Positions 24,200-36,194 of a stretch of DNA of 64,000 nt are shown one piece after another. Position 1 is the stretch's first letter. Each line of letters begins with the position of its first letter. Both the position numbers and the translations under genes were made by a program. The notes below the pieces were generated by a model. The model had not been told where the DNA came from, ran no database searches, and saw only the letters and a program-made list of their open reading frames with translations. Source of the DNA: Acanthococcus lagerstroemiae (lineage: Eukaryota > Arthropoda > Insecta > Hemiptera > Eriococcidae); assembly GCA_031841125.1 (NCBI GenBank), contig CM063114.1, forward strand, positions 59,707,053 through 59,771,052. The letters run 5' to 3'.

Positions 24200-25499
24200 T
24201 ACTAGATAAATGTTATGATAATTCAGTTGCGCAAGGTAGAATACGTCGAGATAATCAGAGATATAGGTAATGAGAAACATCGAAGAGAAAGACGTTAAAA
24301 AATCCGTGAGTATAATCGAATCCATAAAGAATATTATCAATCCCACCAAGAACAAGCTTGTAAATAGATATTATTTGAAATACTATGAGTCGTATCGAGA
24401 AGAACGTTTTCAATACTATCAGCCGCTTTTATGTGAACTAGATTCAGGATTCCTGCTACGCAAAAGTGTATACGCTCGAACTGTGTAAAATTTGTATAAC
24501 TGGATTTAGAAGAGGTGTAAGTTTGTTGTTTGTTAATGTTTTCAGTTAAGGTAGAATTTCTTTGAATCGAACCTGGAACCTAGTACAACTTTCCGTGATT
24601 TACGAATCGGCTGATGATTGATTATTGACGATTATTCTATTTCAACATGCCTTCAACCACTATTTTGAACTTCTATTATAATCGTGTAACGGAATTGATG
24701 AAAAACGTGAATAAATAATTGGCAGATCACGTTTTATTGTTTTTGAAATGACAGATTATTTTTCTCGCATCAACAGTTCATGAATTCACAGGAGTGGAGC
24801 ATAGAGCTAATGTCTTTTCGTCTTAAAAACATTGTAATGAGGACTGAGGAGTGAGAACACATTAATGTGCGTTTTCTGAAGTGAGAACACAACTTTATTT
24901 GAATGGAAGTAGAATTCCTCGTTTATTTGAATCAAAACAAAATTCCTGTCCCTCTAAATTGTTATCAGCAGTGGACAGTTCATATTTGTTGAAACTCCTA
25001 ACTTTTTAAATTCCTTGGATTTATGTCCTTTCAATTTATTTTTTGTCTTGTAAAGGTAGAGTGTTTGATTTCTGCTTGCCACTTGGAATGAATTAAACGG
25101 AAAATGGAAATGTTTTCTAGTTCTAGTATGTTCTGTGTTGATCAAAGTCTGCCGGTGATTGTAGTTTGCAGCTTCACAGTTCGAGCCCTTGAACTTCCAT
25201 GATGTGCGTGTAGCGTCCTGAGCTTTTATGTTCCCGCGTCCGGGGGGGGGGGACGAAAAGAAGACTTCAGATTCAGAGCCTTGGAGCGTCATTCGCTCAT
25301 AAAAAAATACCTATTCTACACTAGCGCTTCTACAATTTGCATAGTCCCAATGGCAAACACCCTGTTATTACCTCGCGATCCGCGAGGTCGCTTGTTTATT
25401 TGACTGAAATGGAGAGTGAGGTAAAAACCGGAGAGTGAGGTAAAAATTTTTTCCTCAAGGGTCACGGCTTGCCTACAACACGTGACGAAAAACGAAAAC
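24200..25499. other. AT-rich intergenic DNA, no gene recognised
   Basis: Short frames only. One minus-strand frame at 24954-25292 (112 residues) has no recognised domain. A G9 run lies near 25240. Confidence 0.4.
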
Positions 25500-26001
25500 A
25501 CGAAAAGCAGGGATGATAAGCCAATCAATAAAGCTTAAACTTATGGCTTTTGCTTACGACCTCGAAAATATGGCTGATGCTTATAGCTTATGAATTGATT
25601 GGCTTAAGCTTATGGCTTATAGCTTAAACTTATGGCTGGCTTAAACTTATGGCTTATTTCTATTTCCAGCAATTGGTATGAGCGCTATAGTCAGGGTAAG
25701 TTTTTCTGTTATCAATTTTGGAAGAAATGGTGATGAATGCCCATTAACATTGTGTGTGGGATATTGGTTTGAAAATCATAAAATAAAAAATGTTAAGATA
25801 AAATGTATATATTTAAAATTTTCAGATTTGAGAAACAAACAAAAAAATCATAAGTCAGCCGAAAAAATATGGCTTATGCTTATGGCTTATAGTTTACAGA
25901 ACATTTGGCTTAAACTTATAGCTGACTTAATTGCCCAAAAACCTTCAGCTTATGGCTTAAATCTTATAGCTTATGGCTGACTTATCATCCCTGACGAAAA
26001 G
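25500..26001. mobile_element. hAT-type MITE, 486 bp, with perfect 8-bp duplication
   Basis: The element spans 25508-25993. Its ends are CAGGGATGATAAGCCA and the reverse complement of CAGGGATGATAAGTCAGCCA. The 8-bp ACGAAAAG is perfectly duplicated at 25500-25507 and 25994-26001, the hallmark of hAT insertion. The interior carries many AGCTTATGGCTTA-type sub-repeats in both orientations. There is no transposase. A 100-residue open frame inside is not similar to anything I recognise. Confidence 0.9.
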
Positions 26002-26645
26002 TCGCAGTCGTGAATTACATTCCCTGTAGGAGTGCTACAATCGCTGAACAAACGTGATCTGATAAAATTGGATGTAATTTTTTGATTTTGAGTAGATTTT
26101 TGAATGTTAATAGGTAATTTATACATTTGTCACACAAAATGAATGTTTCTATCGATGTGGGCGTTATATTTAACCTCATCCTTCAAGAATATCGGTAACC
26201 CATTTGTTTTAGCCATGCAGCTTATGAAAGCTAGTCACATTTTCAATGTAATGATAAAGCAGTAGCAAAGCCTTTGTCCAACACAACACCTTCCCCAAGA
26301 TTACGTTTCTCGAGAATTTTGGAAACTCTGACTGCGAATTTATCGCACACTTTTCCTCAAAACATTTTGCTCACGAAGGTAGTTCCTTGGGAAGATGAAC
26401 CTCGTAGCATGAATTTCACTATATTATGTGGATTTCCTTATAACAGGAATGCGTTCTAATGTTACAATTCAAATTTAAGTAAAATATAACAATACCGACT
26501 ATAATTGATATATTGCAAATTACAGAAATTGAAACATAAAAGTTATCGTCTACCTACTATCTTGATGCGAATGTGTAGGTATGTCAATTCGTGTATTGAC
26601 TCGCAATTCGCAACTACACTCATCCTCATTTTATTATGATGGATA
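26002..26645. other. Intergenic DNA, no gene recognised
   Basis: A 61-codon frame at 26274-26459 has no supporting features. Confidence 0.35.
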
Positions 26646-26647
26646 AA

Positions 26648-26777
26648 GTTACGTTCGTCACTCGTGGAAAAGTGAGCCGACACTGCTCGTGCAATTAACA
26701 AAACTCGCCTGCGGCTAGTTTTGTTAACTTTGCACTCGCCTCGCAGGTAAAATTGCTCACTTTACCCACTTGTAACG
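26648..26777. repeat. Imperfect ~130-bp foldback
   Basis: Outer arms ACGTT...AAAGTGAGC pair with GCTCACTTTA...AACGT. The centre is a tighter hairpin, TTAACAAAACT / AGTTTTGTTAA, around a GC-rich loop. It lies immediately left of the piggyBac terminus. Confidence 0.6.
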
Positions 26778-26782
26778 TGCAA

Positions 26783-26957
26783 CCCTGGAATACCAAGATG
26801 TGTAATTTTTTACACATTTGGGGCATATATGACGGGACTACCAAGATGTGTAATTTTTTACACATCCATGTATTTATTTAAAACGGGAATACCAAGACGT
26901 GTATTTTTATACACAGGTGTGTATTTTTTTACACGTGACTTAAATACTTTACTGAGG
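26783..26957 (+). repeat. Left terminal inverted repeat of piggyBac-like element
   Basis: Three palindromic sub-repeats with TGTGTA...TACACA dyads. Only about four differences from the right copy. Confidence 0.85.
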
Positions 26958-27443
26958 ATGTTTTATGCGTTCATATAGTCAGTGACAAAGCTAACGAGTC
27001 AGCTTATAAGCTGAGCTTACACTAAAATTTTCAAAAAAAAAAAAAAAAATTAAAATAAACTGCAAAACAATGAAAGCGTATCAAACAAAATTAACAGAGA
27101 CTACACAACATTACTTCGGGCACCGCGCCGCGATGATGCGATGAAGCTGTTTCAGATCCAGTTCCGTTTCAAACGTAGCTTGTTTTACTATATTGGCGCA
27201 TGCGCACAAACCTCCACAGTTGAAAGGTAAATGGGGAAGTTCGCGTATCGCGTTCCTAGGGGCTGTTGTAATTTGTAAACCAGCTTCTAGACGAACATTG
27301 GAACATCGTCATCTTCTCGCCCTACGTTACGACCCATGCTACCAATTGAGTAGAAATGCACAAACATTGGTAAATAGGAGAAATGAAAATATTATTAAAA
27401 CACTTGAAATTTACAGTTACATAGTTTCAGAAAATTTTGTTTT

Positions 27444-29917
27444 CTAATTTCCACTGCATGCAGTGCAAATTATTACTTTATTTTGGTGCTCGCCGCAGAT
27501 GCTGTTTGCGCATAAAGTGCAGACTTTTGTTGCTTTTTTCGCATTTACCCCGCGGCCAGTCGTCTTGCAGACATCGCATCGACCATGCGGTTCGTCTGGT
27601 ACGTTGGCGGCTTCCGTATCCGTCAGTGTATCTTCTTCGTGGTACGCATACTTCCGGAACTGACGGATACTTAGCCGCAATGCCATCGGTAGGTTCTGGA
27701 TCAATGAAAGACGTGATTTAGTACATGCATCCACATATTTCAGGGCGATGTTCCGTAAAAATGCCGACCTTTCCAATAGCTGGGTTCGAGGAACCGTATC
27801 GTTGGCGACTCTATAAAGGACGTAAGCGTTTATCCCAGCCGCATCCAGCATGCCGTAGAAGCAACGTAACGGCCATCTCCTCGTTTTTCGCGTTGTCGTG
27901 CGTAGACTGGCCATACCATTAAAGGTATCGACGCCTCCTTTACAATTATTGTAGTAAAGGATCACCTCTGGCTTTCGTGCAGATTGATCTACCATTGGTC
28001 GATTATGAAGCGTTGACATTAGTAGTACCACTTTTGACGGTTTTGGTACGTACGATACCAGCATCATGCTGCTGCTGAAGGCAAATCGGCTTTGCTCGAC
28101 ATCTTGTCGTCCGCACTTGAGGAATTGCGCCGGAACTTCTGGTCGCGTTCGACGGAGGGTGCACACAAGGTGTATCTCCTTCTCTTGTAGCTTCCGTGCT
28201 AACTGGGCGGAACCAAACCAATTGTCGCACGTCACGGTACGGCGTTTACCAAAATACGGGTCTAGAAGCTTAAGCGCTGTCTTTGTACCAATCAGCATCC
28301 TCTCCTCTACAGGGACATTGTCCGCTGTAGGCTGTGACGAACAACGTCTGCTTCTGCTACCACGGCCACGTCCTCTGCTACTGCTTCTGCTACCACGACC
28401 ACGACCGCGGGTAGATGATTGAGCGCGTTCTCGAGATATGCGTAGGGGCGGTACACGAGGCGGTTGAAATTCGGAAGAGTGTGATGCCGACTCGGTAGAT
28501 GACGATGCTGGCTGAACTGACCACGTAGGCTGAGCCTCGGCACCCAGGTACGGAATTCCATTGAGAAAGTAGAACGTGCGCGCGTCGCACAAGGAAATAA
28601 TTTTAATGCCGAATTTGTCGGGCTTCGAAGGAATGTACGTTTTGAATCCACAATTCCCCCGAAACCCAAACATGGTTTCGTCGACGGTGAGATGTGCACT
28701 CGGTTCGTAGTGGTCTTGGCACAAGCCGATGAACGTCGTCCATACTTCCCGAAATTTGTGGAACTTGTCTGTTTGAGCTGGCGACCGACGGCTTTGGCGA
28801 TCAAATCGCAGACAGTGTAACAAAAACTCGAAGCGATTTAGCGACATGACGCACCGGTATATGCTCGGCCCGTAAATATTCGACCATAAGTCTTTGGTCG
28901 ATCGACGGCAATCTTTTTCGGCACCGGTGATCAGCAAGAGGCCAATTAATGCCTTGATTTCGTGGTTGTTGGTGTGGTGGACGTAAAACTGTTGCGATGT
29001 ATACGTCGCACGTACCGCATCGATCTTTTCATTTGTGCAGTCAACAATGTGGCCAAGTAGTGCGTCAGGAATGAACAGATCGAGAAATTCATCGGGGGTT
29101 CGCGCCCTCACCGCACGCGCCGACTTTCGCCGTGGAACAATGACGTTGATGGAGGCAACGCTTGGATCGGTTGCGCCGGAGGCAGGTTGTAAAGTCCAGA
29201 TCGTTCCGTCGCGCCCTTCGATTTCGTGTTCTCTTTCATTTATCGCACGTTCGGCGGTCACCAGTTCTGCCTCAATTTCATCGTCTTCGTCGTCATCGGT
29301 CAGCAAGACATCCGGCCAAAGTCATATAGATACACCAAGTCGTTCGACTCTCCATTTAACCAATGTTAAACTTCGTATGTTACGATAATTTATCCCGATA
29401 GCAGCGCTGGCAGCGTTCGACTGCCGTGAAATCAATGTAAACGTTGGGAGCCCTAACAAGGTTTTGCGTTTATCTCAATAACGGTCGAGTTTTATGAAAA
29501 AGTGAAAAGAACAAAATTTATGCTACCTGTTATTTTCTATCAGGTAAGATCAGTTTCAAAATTTTACCCATAAAAATTTCGAATTTACTCGCATTTGATG
29601 GGAGATTCCAAGGTGAACAAATTTAGCTCTTTCCAATTTTTCATCAAAATTGATAGTTTTTGAGCTAATCCGCAAAAACGTAAAAATGTCCATATAAGCG
29701 CAATGCAAACAAAGGAGTTCAGCGATAGCAGCGCACTGACATGACGGCAGAACGCGGAAACGCGCTAGTCGTCTAACTTGGTGTATCTATATGACTTTGC
29801 ATCCGGCTCTAGGTCGTCACTGGCATCGTCAGGGTAGCGGTCTTCTTCGTTTCTTTGTTCAGCATTTATGTCGCGTAAAAACTCTTCCTGGAACCGTTGC
29901 GTATCGTTTGCAGACAT
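27444..29917 (-). pseudogene. piggyBac transposase, split near its N-terminus by a MITE
   Basis: A long open frame of ~620 codons (29306 to 27444) holds the piggyBac DDE/D catalytic domain. The three acidic residues sit in LTVDETMFGF (~residue 209), TVTCDNWFGS (~361) and NNCKGGVDTFNGM (~460). The C-terminus has a Cys/His-rich domain (CDVC, CTLC, CGEHQ, CTAC), as in the piggyBac family. Spacing between the first two Asp is ~152 residues against ~78 in canonical piggyBac as I recall. The extra is a Ser-rich and RG/RS-repeat insertion at ~265-330. The natural ATG is at 29917: 39 codons (MSANDTQRFQEEF...DLEPD) run to 29800. A 483-bp MITE with an 8-bp duplication then interrupts the frame, and the frame resumes at 29308 in register. 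The present copy should therefore not give full-length protein. Confidence 0.9.
29309..29807. mobile_element. 483-bp hAT-like MITE inside the piggyBac transposase
   Basis: The element is 29317-29799, bounded by a perfect 24-bp inverted repeat, CAAAGTCATATAGATACACC plus AAGT. CATCCGGC is duplicated at 29309-29316 and 29800-29807. The 8-bp duplication indicates hAT-type transposition. Excision of the element with one duplication would be in register with the host frame, which confirms the insertion. It differs in sequence from the MITE at 25508-25993. Confidence 0.92.
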
Positions 29918-32119
29918 TCTTGGTCAGCTTTCGTATTACTGTAGCTGCTGTGTTGAAATTCGTATTATGAGCATCTCGAGCTCTTTCACTTTACCTCCTC
30001 GAAAAATAATGTCGGAACTTCCATGGAAATGATGCAGCTGAATATCAGTGTCGCCAGATTGGGCGAATTTTCGCCAGTTGTGCTATGTAATGTGCTCTCT
30101 GGCGATAAGAAAAGTGCTGCTTGTCACCTGATTGATTATGTTTAGCGTTTACAAATTTCGGCGATTTTTACCGTTTCTTGCGGCGACACTGAGTAGTCGA
30201 ATCGGCGCCTCCATGACAAAATAAAATTCTGAAATTGCCTTCAACTCGAGACCCAATAAACAATTTGAACTCGGCGTCGAAATCGGGGTAACAAAAAAAC
30301 AAAAAACAAACTAAAACCAAACACCAAATTCCTAGAAACAGCGTTATTATCCTTGAAGATTGAAGCTCCTGGGGTTAGTTGCTCTCTTCAACCGAGTAGA
30401 TATTCTTTCGCGAAATCGTTTCCACTTTTCAACTCGTCGAATGCATTCGACTAGGAAATGTTGATAATAGAAACTACAGTGGCGTAAATACGGAGGGGGA
30501 TTTGGGGACAAAACCTTCCCCAGAACCCTTTAAAAGTAAAATTTTTTTCGGAAAGTGGGAAAGTATTTGTGATGTTAGAATCGACCATTCTAATTTTTTT
30601 TTGCTTATCTGAACAATTCTTTTTACTTAGCCGTCAACGGTGCCGGCGGTTCATCAGTCTGCTGTAAAAAAGACCTTATTTTGTAATAGACTAATAGATA
30701 ATGGGTATCAGATTTATAAGTTTGTTTATTCTTTCGCGATACCGATCACTTTTCAGCACTGAGAATGCATTCGACAATGAATTCTTTAGCTATAATTATA
30801 AATAAATTCGAGAAAATCAATAGAAAATTGAAACTTTATTACCTAAATACAAACTTATATAAAAGGGACCCATGTACATATAAACAACAATATATGTATG
30901 TATTTCCACTGCATTATTCGCCGGTAGATATTCTTTCGCAGTATCGTTTTCACTATTCCAGGAATTGGTGGTAACTGCAAATAAATTCGAGAAAATGAAT
31001 AGGAAATCGAAACTCAGACATAATCCAAAGTTAAGTTCAGCACTAATTTCTTCCGTGCATTACTCACCGGTATTCCTTTGCGAGATCGTTTTCACTTTTT
31101 AGTACTGCAAATTAGCGAATTCGAGAAAATAAGAAACAAACAAACATGAGAACAACACCTACATAATTTCCGCTGAACCTATCAGATTCCGTTTATAGCG
31201 CGCGCAACTGCTTATTTTTACAAATCAATGCTCCAGAAACTATAGCCAGATCCTTTCAGGTTCAAGAAATGCCGCTATCGTTCTTCAAAATAAAATCACA
31301 GAAATGAAATTTTTTTCTAAATTTCTAATGAGGCATACTGCCCCCTCTCATAAATTTAACATTCATCGGAATATTTAGTCACATCCACACACACATGCTC
31401 CACATGTAAACGTATACTGTATTTTTAAAAGAACAGAGCAGTGGCAGTGTTTAGTACGCGCTTTCATGGTCATCTTCCAAAAAAGTTTTTACATCCCTTG
31501 TCCCATGTCAGTAAGTCAATTGTTCAGCCCTACGTATCGTACGCGAAAAAAAACACATACTCATCGAATTGTAGTTTGATTAAATCTAGTTCTATACTCT
31601 ATAGCCAACAGAACACCCCGTTACGTCGCATGATGCGCGCGCAACAGCTATTCGTTCAAAGGGTATACGTAATACAGGTTTCGCCTACGGAATTCTTGTT
31701 AGTTGTTACTTGTTAGTGTCTAGTCTCTAGTGTGGAAATGTATCGCGGTTGGCTACGCTGGAAGCTAGTGCGTATGTGCGATGTTGACCGTCACAGAGAT
31801 TCAAAATGTGTTCGGATGAGTCATTCAGATTCAAATGAAGATAAATCTGCGAATTTTTCATCAAATGCTAACTTCAAGGTGTCTAAATAAAAGTTTGAAC
31901 ATCGAGCTACACACCTATGTAATTGTTTTCGGAGTTCAAACATTTTTTTGGGGTGAAATTTCTATTTGAAAATTTCGGAGGCGAAACCTTTTTGACATTG
32001 ATAATTAGAACGGAAGAACTTTTGTGTGTAATATCTCAGGTACCTGAATGATATGAGTTTGATCAAAAACCAAACATTCAGAATTGGAGGAAAATACTCT
32101 TAAGAGGGTGCTGCCATTA
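29918..32119. other. Non-coding interior of the piggyBac-like element
   Basis: No recognisable gene. A degenerate module with ATTCTTTCGCG..ATCG.TTTCACTTTTCA recurs near 30400, 30728, 30928 and 31070. Three of the copies are near a GAGAAAAT.AATAG segment. A 91-codon frame at 31441-31716 has no recognised domain. Confidence 0.55.
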
Positions 32120-32293
32120 CCTCAGTAGAGTATTTAAGTCACGTGTAAAAAAATACACACCTGTGTATAAAAATACACGTCTTGGTATTCCCGTTTTAAA
32201 TAAATACATGGATGTGTAAAAAATTACACATCTTGGTAGTCCCGTCATTATGTCCCAAATGTGTAAAAAATTACACATCTTGGTATTCCAGGG
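32120..32293 (-). repeat. Right terminal inverted repeat of piggyBac-like element
   Basis: Reverse complement of 26783-26957 with a few differences. Ends CCAGGG. Confidence 0.85.
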
Positions 32294-33940
32294 TTATATT
32301 CATCCGTCTCGATTTTGACGCTAAAACTGGTCAACTTTTCATAAACTCCAACGTCCCTATGGTTTCGAAATAACATTTAAAAAATATTACGGAATGTGCA
32401 AACACCCGTATGTTTATGGTATATTTTGTATCTTCCTTAAATGCGTTGTGCAAACAAAAAATTTCATTTTGTTCAGTAGTGTAATTAAAGCAGTGGAAAA
32501 TACTCGCACATTAGTTTTAGTTTTTATGCGGATTAATTATAAACCACAATTGGCTAAAGATGGGACGGACATAATAAGTAAACTGAGTGTCTGGTAGGTA
32601 GATCTAAGAATGAGCCTATTTGTACTCATACAGAGGCATAGGGTTTATTAAGTATTTTCAAACCACAGTCCAGATGTCCAGTATGTGGGAAATGACTCGG
32701 TTCTTTTGGAAGGGTAAATGAGGAGTGAATACTGGTCAGCAAACCTTACCGGAGTTTTTGAGAATAATTTTGCCTGTTGACTTTCCGCATTATATATAAC
32801 TTAGTAAAATTAAACAGAAAATGGGACAATAAAAGTAAAAATTTATAAGTACGAGGATTGTCCCAAACGTTTTGCACAGTGCGCTCTGGCAGCCGCGGTA
32901 ATTCACCTAGCGGGTTCGCTGTGTGCTCATTTTGTAGCCTGGAGTTTCAGGAAAATGTGCATGTATCTGTTTACGTCTTCCAAAAATTGGAAAAACTGTC
33001 GGACGAGTTAGCGCAACAGACAACAGCCCGACGATTCTTCGGGTTGCGTTACTGCTTTGGTGTAGCATGCATACAATGCGGTCGAAACTCTTCGCGGTAA
33101 AATCTTCAAAATTGATCGTACGTTATTTGAAGTTTGCAGTGATGATGTGGTGAAGCATTCCTCGATTCATCATTGGTCTAAGCCTTTTCGAAATGGTCTT
33201 ATAAGTATCGAAAACAACCTGAGAAGCGATTGACCTTCAATTGTCACAGATGTGACACGGAGATGGCGAAGTCGCGAACATGGAATATTGAACGACGTTT
33301 TCACTACGAAGCTCAGTATAGAAAGTTTTAGTACCCGTGCCACATTTGGCTTTTTGCCGTCTGCTGACAAAACTATTTCAGCCACCCTTCGCCTCTCTAA
33401 AGATACGGAGGAAAGAGGGAATAAGAAGAGGATTGCAAAATTTAACATAGCTGCATTTCTGTGCCATATTTTGTACCAAAGAACTTTTTTTTTTCAAATT
33501 CTGCCACTTTGAAATTTTTCAAACGCAAGAAAATTACCCCTTTTGGTTCAGTAGGACATATAGTACATACAAACTGCCCCGTCATGATTTTACCAAATTA
33601 TGTCCAGAGAGGAACCTAACAGAAAATAATGATAGAGTCGTTGTTTTAGTCTCTACACGCATGTGATAAATAAATATTGAAATCAGGCGCCGGAACTGGG
33701 TGGAACGCAATATATCGTGCCGCCTCCAAAATGAAAATATTAAGGGATAATGCCTCTCCAAAAGGGTTTTTAAAATCAACTTTGGAGGAGTTTTGAGGGG
33801 AAAATTCCTGGAGACTTTAGACATTTTTTTCGCTTTCTCCGTTCGCGAATTATCATCGCCGTTATCACAAAATTTACCTATTCTCCAATAATTTTCATTG
33901 TCCGGCACCTACGATTGGAAATGTATTTCAACTTACTTTA
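32294..33940. other. Intergenic DNA, no gene recognised
   Basis: Several frames of 80-110 codons on both strands, with mixed composition and no recognised domain or splice support. Confidence 0.35.
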
Positions 33941-33953
33941 CATTCATCCTCAG

Positions 33954-34424
33954 GAGTCGAATAACGTAATTTCGGATTACCACGAGGAGTTAATTCAACG
34001 TCATTCCAACCCAACAGTTTCAAGCCTTTGCGATAGGTTTTACTTGAAGCGTCGTAAAATGCCACGGAATTTTGGCAGTGATACGTCACATTTTGCATCC
34101 CAGTTGCATGCAGTAACTGCAGAAATCCTATCTGATTGCTGTCTGCTTTATAAGTAATCTGAAATGCAATTTTATTTTTATTAAGCAGGTGTAATCATAT
34201 AATATGTCAGTGCTGTTGAAGTAAATGTGTCAAAAGTTAAACTTTTTTGCCCCTCAAATTTTATTTTTACTTTCAGTTTAAAAGTAAAGACTGGTCTCGC
34301 ACAATCATCTCATATATAACGGATAAATCAGTTAGACTTCCAATAGCTGACATCTTACTTCGGGATATTGGTGGAAATGACCAACATTTTTATGTAGAAA
34401 TTGGACCAGCTTGTTTTGTTTGAT
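33954..34424 (+). other. Possible protein-coding remnant, two segments
   Basis: After a CCTCAG acceptor-like site, 33954-34156 encodes ESNNVISDYHEELIQRHSN... rich in charged residues. After a TTTCAG site, 34278-34424 encodes FKSKDWSRTIISYITDKSVR and later YVEIGPACFV, then a stop. The obvious donor after 34151 does not join the two in phase. This is either a decayed gene or chance frames. Family not recognised. Confidence 0.25.
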
Positions 34425-35868
34425 GATTGTTATTTTTACGAATTCAATTTTGTAATTATTTCATCATCTATGTAAAACGTTATTATATGGCGATTTTATA
34501 TTCAAACTGATTGTGTAAACATGAAGCCATCTTTTCATTAATACCTACCATGAAACGTTACAAAGAATATTAAAGTAGCAGTTTTTGTTTTTGAGAATAA
34601 GCGTACCTATGCTCGCTCCTTCATCCTGTAATAAGTTTTTGTAAATAGATCGTACTGTGTTAGAAATAATGCATGCCTTACGACATTTTGTTGTTACAAT
34701 GTAGGTAAATATAATGTATAAGCTGCGACTTCTGGTCAGTTCATCATATTTTTCCAGCTTTATTTTTGTGAACGGAAACCTTCTCAGGCAAGTTGAGGAC
34801 GTTCATTAGTACATTGGAGAAATCTCATTGTGCTGAACTGAGGATTTTCATTGGTGAACTTTTGGGAACTTCATTAACAGTGTGAAACCGGCGAGACTTT
34901 TGGCCCTAGGCAAACATGTCATGTAGATCCGCTTCTCCCTGCTCTCCTACTTTGCCAAATACGGTAAATTTTAGCAAAAAATGTAGATAACTATATACAA
35001 AAGTTGACGTCAATTTTGGCATTTAAAATAAGAACATGGGTACCAAACAAACTATCTATAGGTACAGAGTTTATTTAGGTCACGAATTTTGAATAACGGA
35101 TCAGATTGTTCAATCCAACCCAGCCAATCCTTTTTGCAAGACGTGTTACAATACAGTATCGTTTATTAAGTTGTACATGTTGACTTTATATTTTCTGAAT
35201 TCCTTCCTCATTGATTAGGAAAATCTGTATCTACTGCAAAAGCAACCTCTTTCATCATTTTCTGAATTTTCTAGATTATGTAGTATTATTCAATGTTTGA
35301 ATGAAAATTAATGCAGTATTTTTGACCTCCTCAAAGTTTCTGGAACATGCCTTCATCATCGTTTTAAAAGCAGCATTCACAAAATCCTTGCATTTTAAAA
35401 TCTAATCCAGATGTTTCGAAGTATTTTGATAAAGGATCGGAAATCTTGAAAATTATCAAAAATGCTTACATGTGCTGTTGAAATTATTTCAAACTTTGAA
35501 ATATTCTTTGCAATTTTCCGTTTACGTTTATGCCGGCACAAAACCAACCGGCGCACCGTGCCCCATGGCCAGTCATCACTGATCCAACAACTTCAGTATT
35601 CTAACCGCATCAGAGTAGCTGTTATAAACTGCAAAAAGGAATGAAAAGTGAAAATATTGATAAAACTTTAATTTTGAATATGGAAAACGAGGAGAAAAGC
35701 CATCCTATTCAGCATTCAAATAATATGTCACTTTGGTACTCACGCTACTCATAGATAAACTGTGTTGCCGGCTTCGTTATTATATATACTAGAAATTAGA
35801 TTGAATTTAGCGGTTAGTTGGCAATGTGTAGACGTACACGCCGTCATTTAACCCTGTCACATGTGTGT
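34425..35868. other. AT-rich intergenic DNA, nothing recognised
   Basis: No convincing frame, repeat or RNA gene was seen. Confidence 0.35.
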
Positions 35869-35870
35869 AG

Positions 35871-35996
35871 GTGAATGCCAGCCATGCGGTGCGGTAGTGT
35901 GTTCAGAAGGGGGAGCGGGGATGCACTCTTATACAGAGTGCATCCCGCGGGGCTCCCTTCTGAGCCCACTGCTTCACCGTATTGGTTGGCATTCAC
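35871..35996. repeat. Hairpin 1 of three (126 bp)
   Basis: GTGAATGCCA at the left pairs with TGGCATTCAC at the right. The arms continue through TCAGAAGGG..CCCTTCTGA and GGATGCACTC..GAGTGCATCC with few mismatches. Confidence 0.8.
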
Positions 35997-36034
35997 TGAA
36001 GCGCATGTGGCAGTTTGCTGATTTTCAATTTGAA

Positions 36035-36120
36035 GGCCAGTTTTACAACAGCGAAGTCATCGTTAACTCGCGGGAGCTGCGGCCTGTACTCACAATTGTA
36101 AAACTGTTGTAAAACTGGCC
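36035..36120. repeat. Hairpin 2 of three (86 bp)
   Basis: GGCCAGTTTTACAACAG at 36035-36051 is exactly inverted at 36104-36120. Confidence 0.8.
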
Positions 36121-36140
36121 CTAACTGCATACATATTTGA

Positions 36141-36194
36141 GAGTCGGCGACGTGTCACGGACACACTTTTAACATTAAAAAGTGTCGCCGACTC
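36141..36194. repeat. Hairpin 3 of three (54 bp)
   Basis: GAGTCGGCGAC at 36141-36151 is exactly inverted at 36184-36194. Confidence 0.75.

Larger units (their letters stand above)
26783..32293 (-). mobile_element. piggyBac-like transposon with ~175-bp terminal inverted repeats
   Basis: The termini start CCCTGGAATACCAAGATGTG on both sides. The inverted repeats at 26783-26957 and 32120-32293 match almost completely. Each contains three ACCAAGA(T/C)GTGTA..TACACA palindromic sub-repeats that could be transposase-binding sites. The element encloses a minus-strand piggyBac transposase, a nested MITE and ~2.2 kb of non-coding DNA. CCC termini fit piggyBac, but the expected flanking TTAA is not intact: GCAA on the left and TTAT on the right. 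Confidence 0.8.

Noticed and set aside
24954..25292. 112-codon minus-strand frame
   Set aside because: No recognisable domain, no convincing splice sites, flanked by non-coding repeats.
31441..31716. 91-codon frame inside the piggyBac-like element
   Set aside because: No family resemblance and not in a position expected for a second transposon gene.
32858..33100. Possible mariner-type end (GTACGAGGATTGTCCCAAACG)
   Set aside because: Resembles mariner-like termini only loosely, and no inverted partner or transposase was found nearby.
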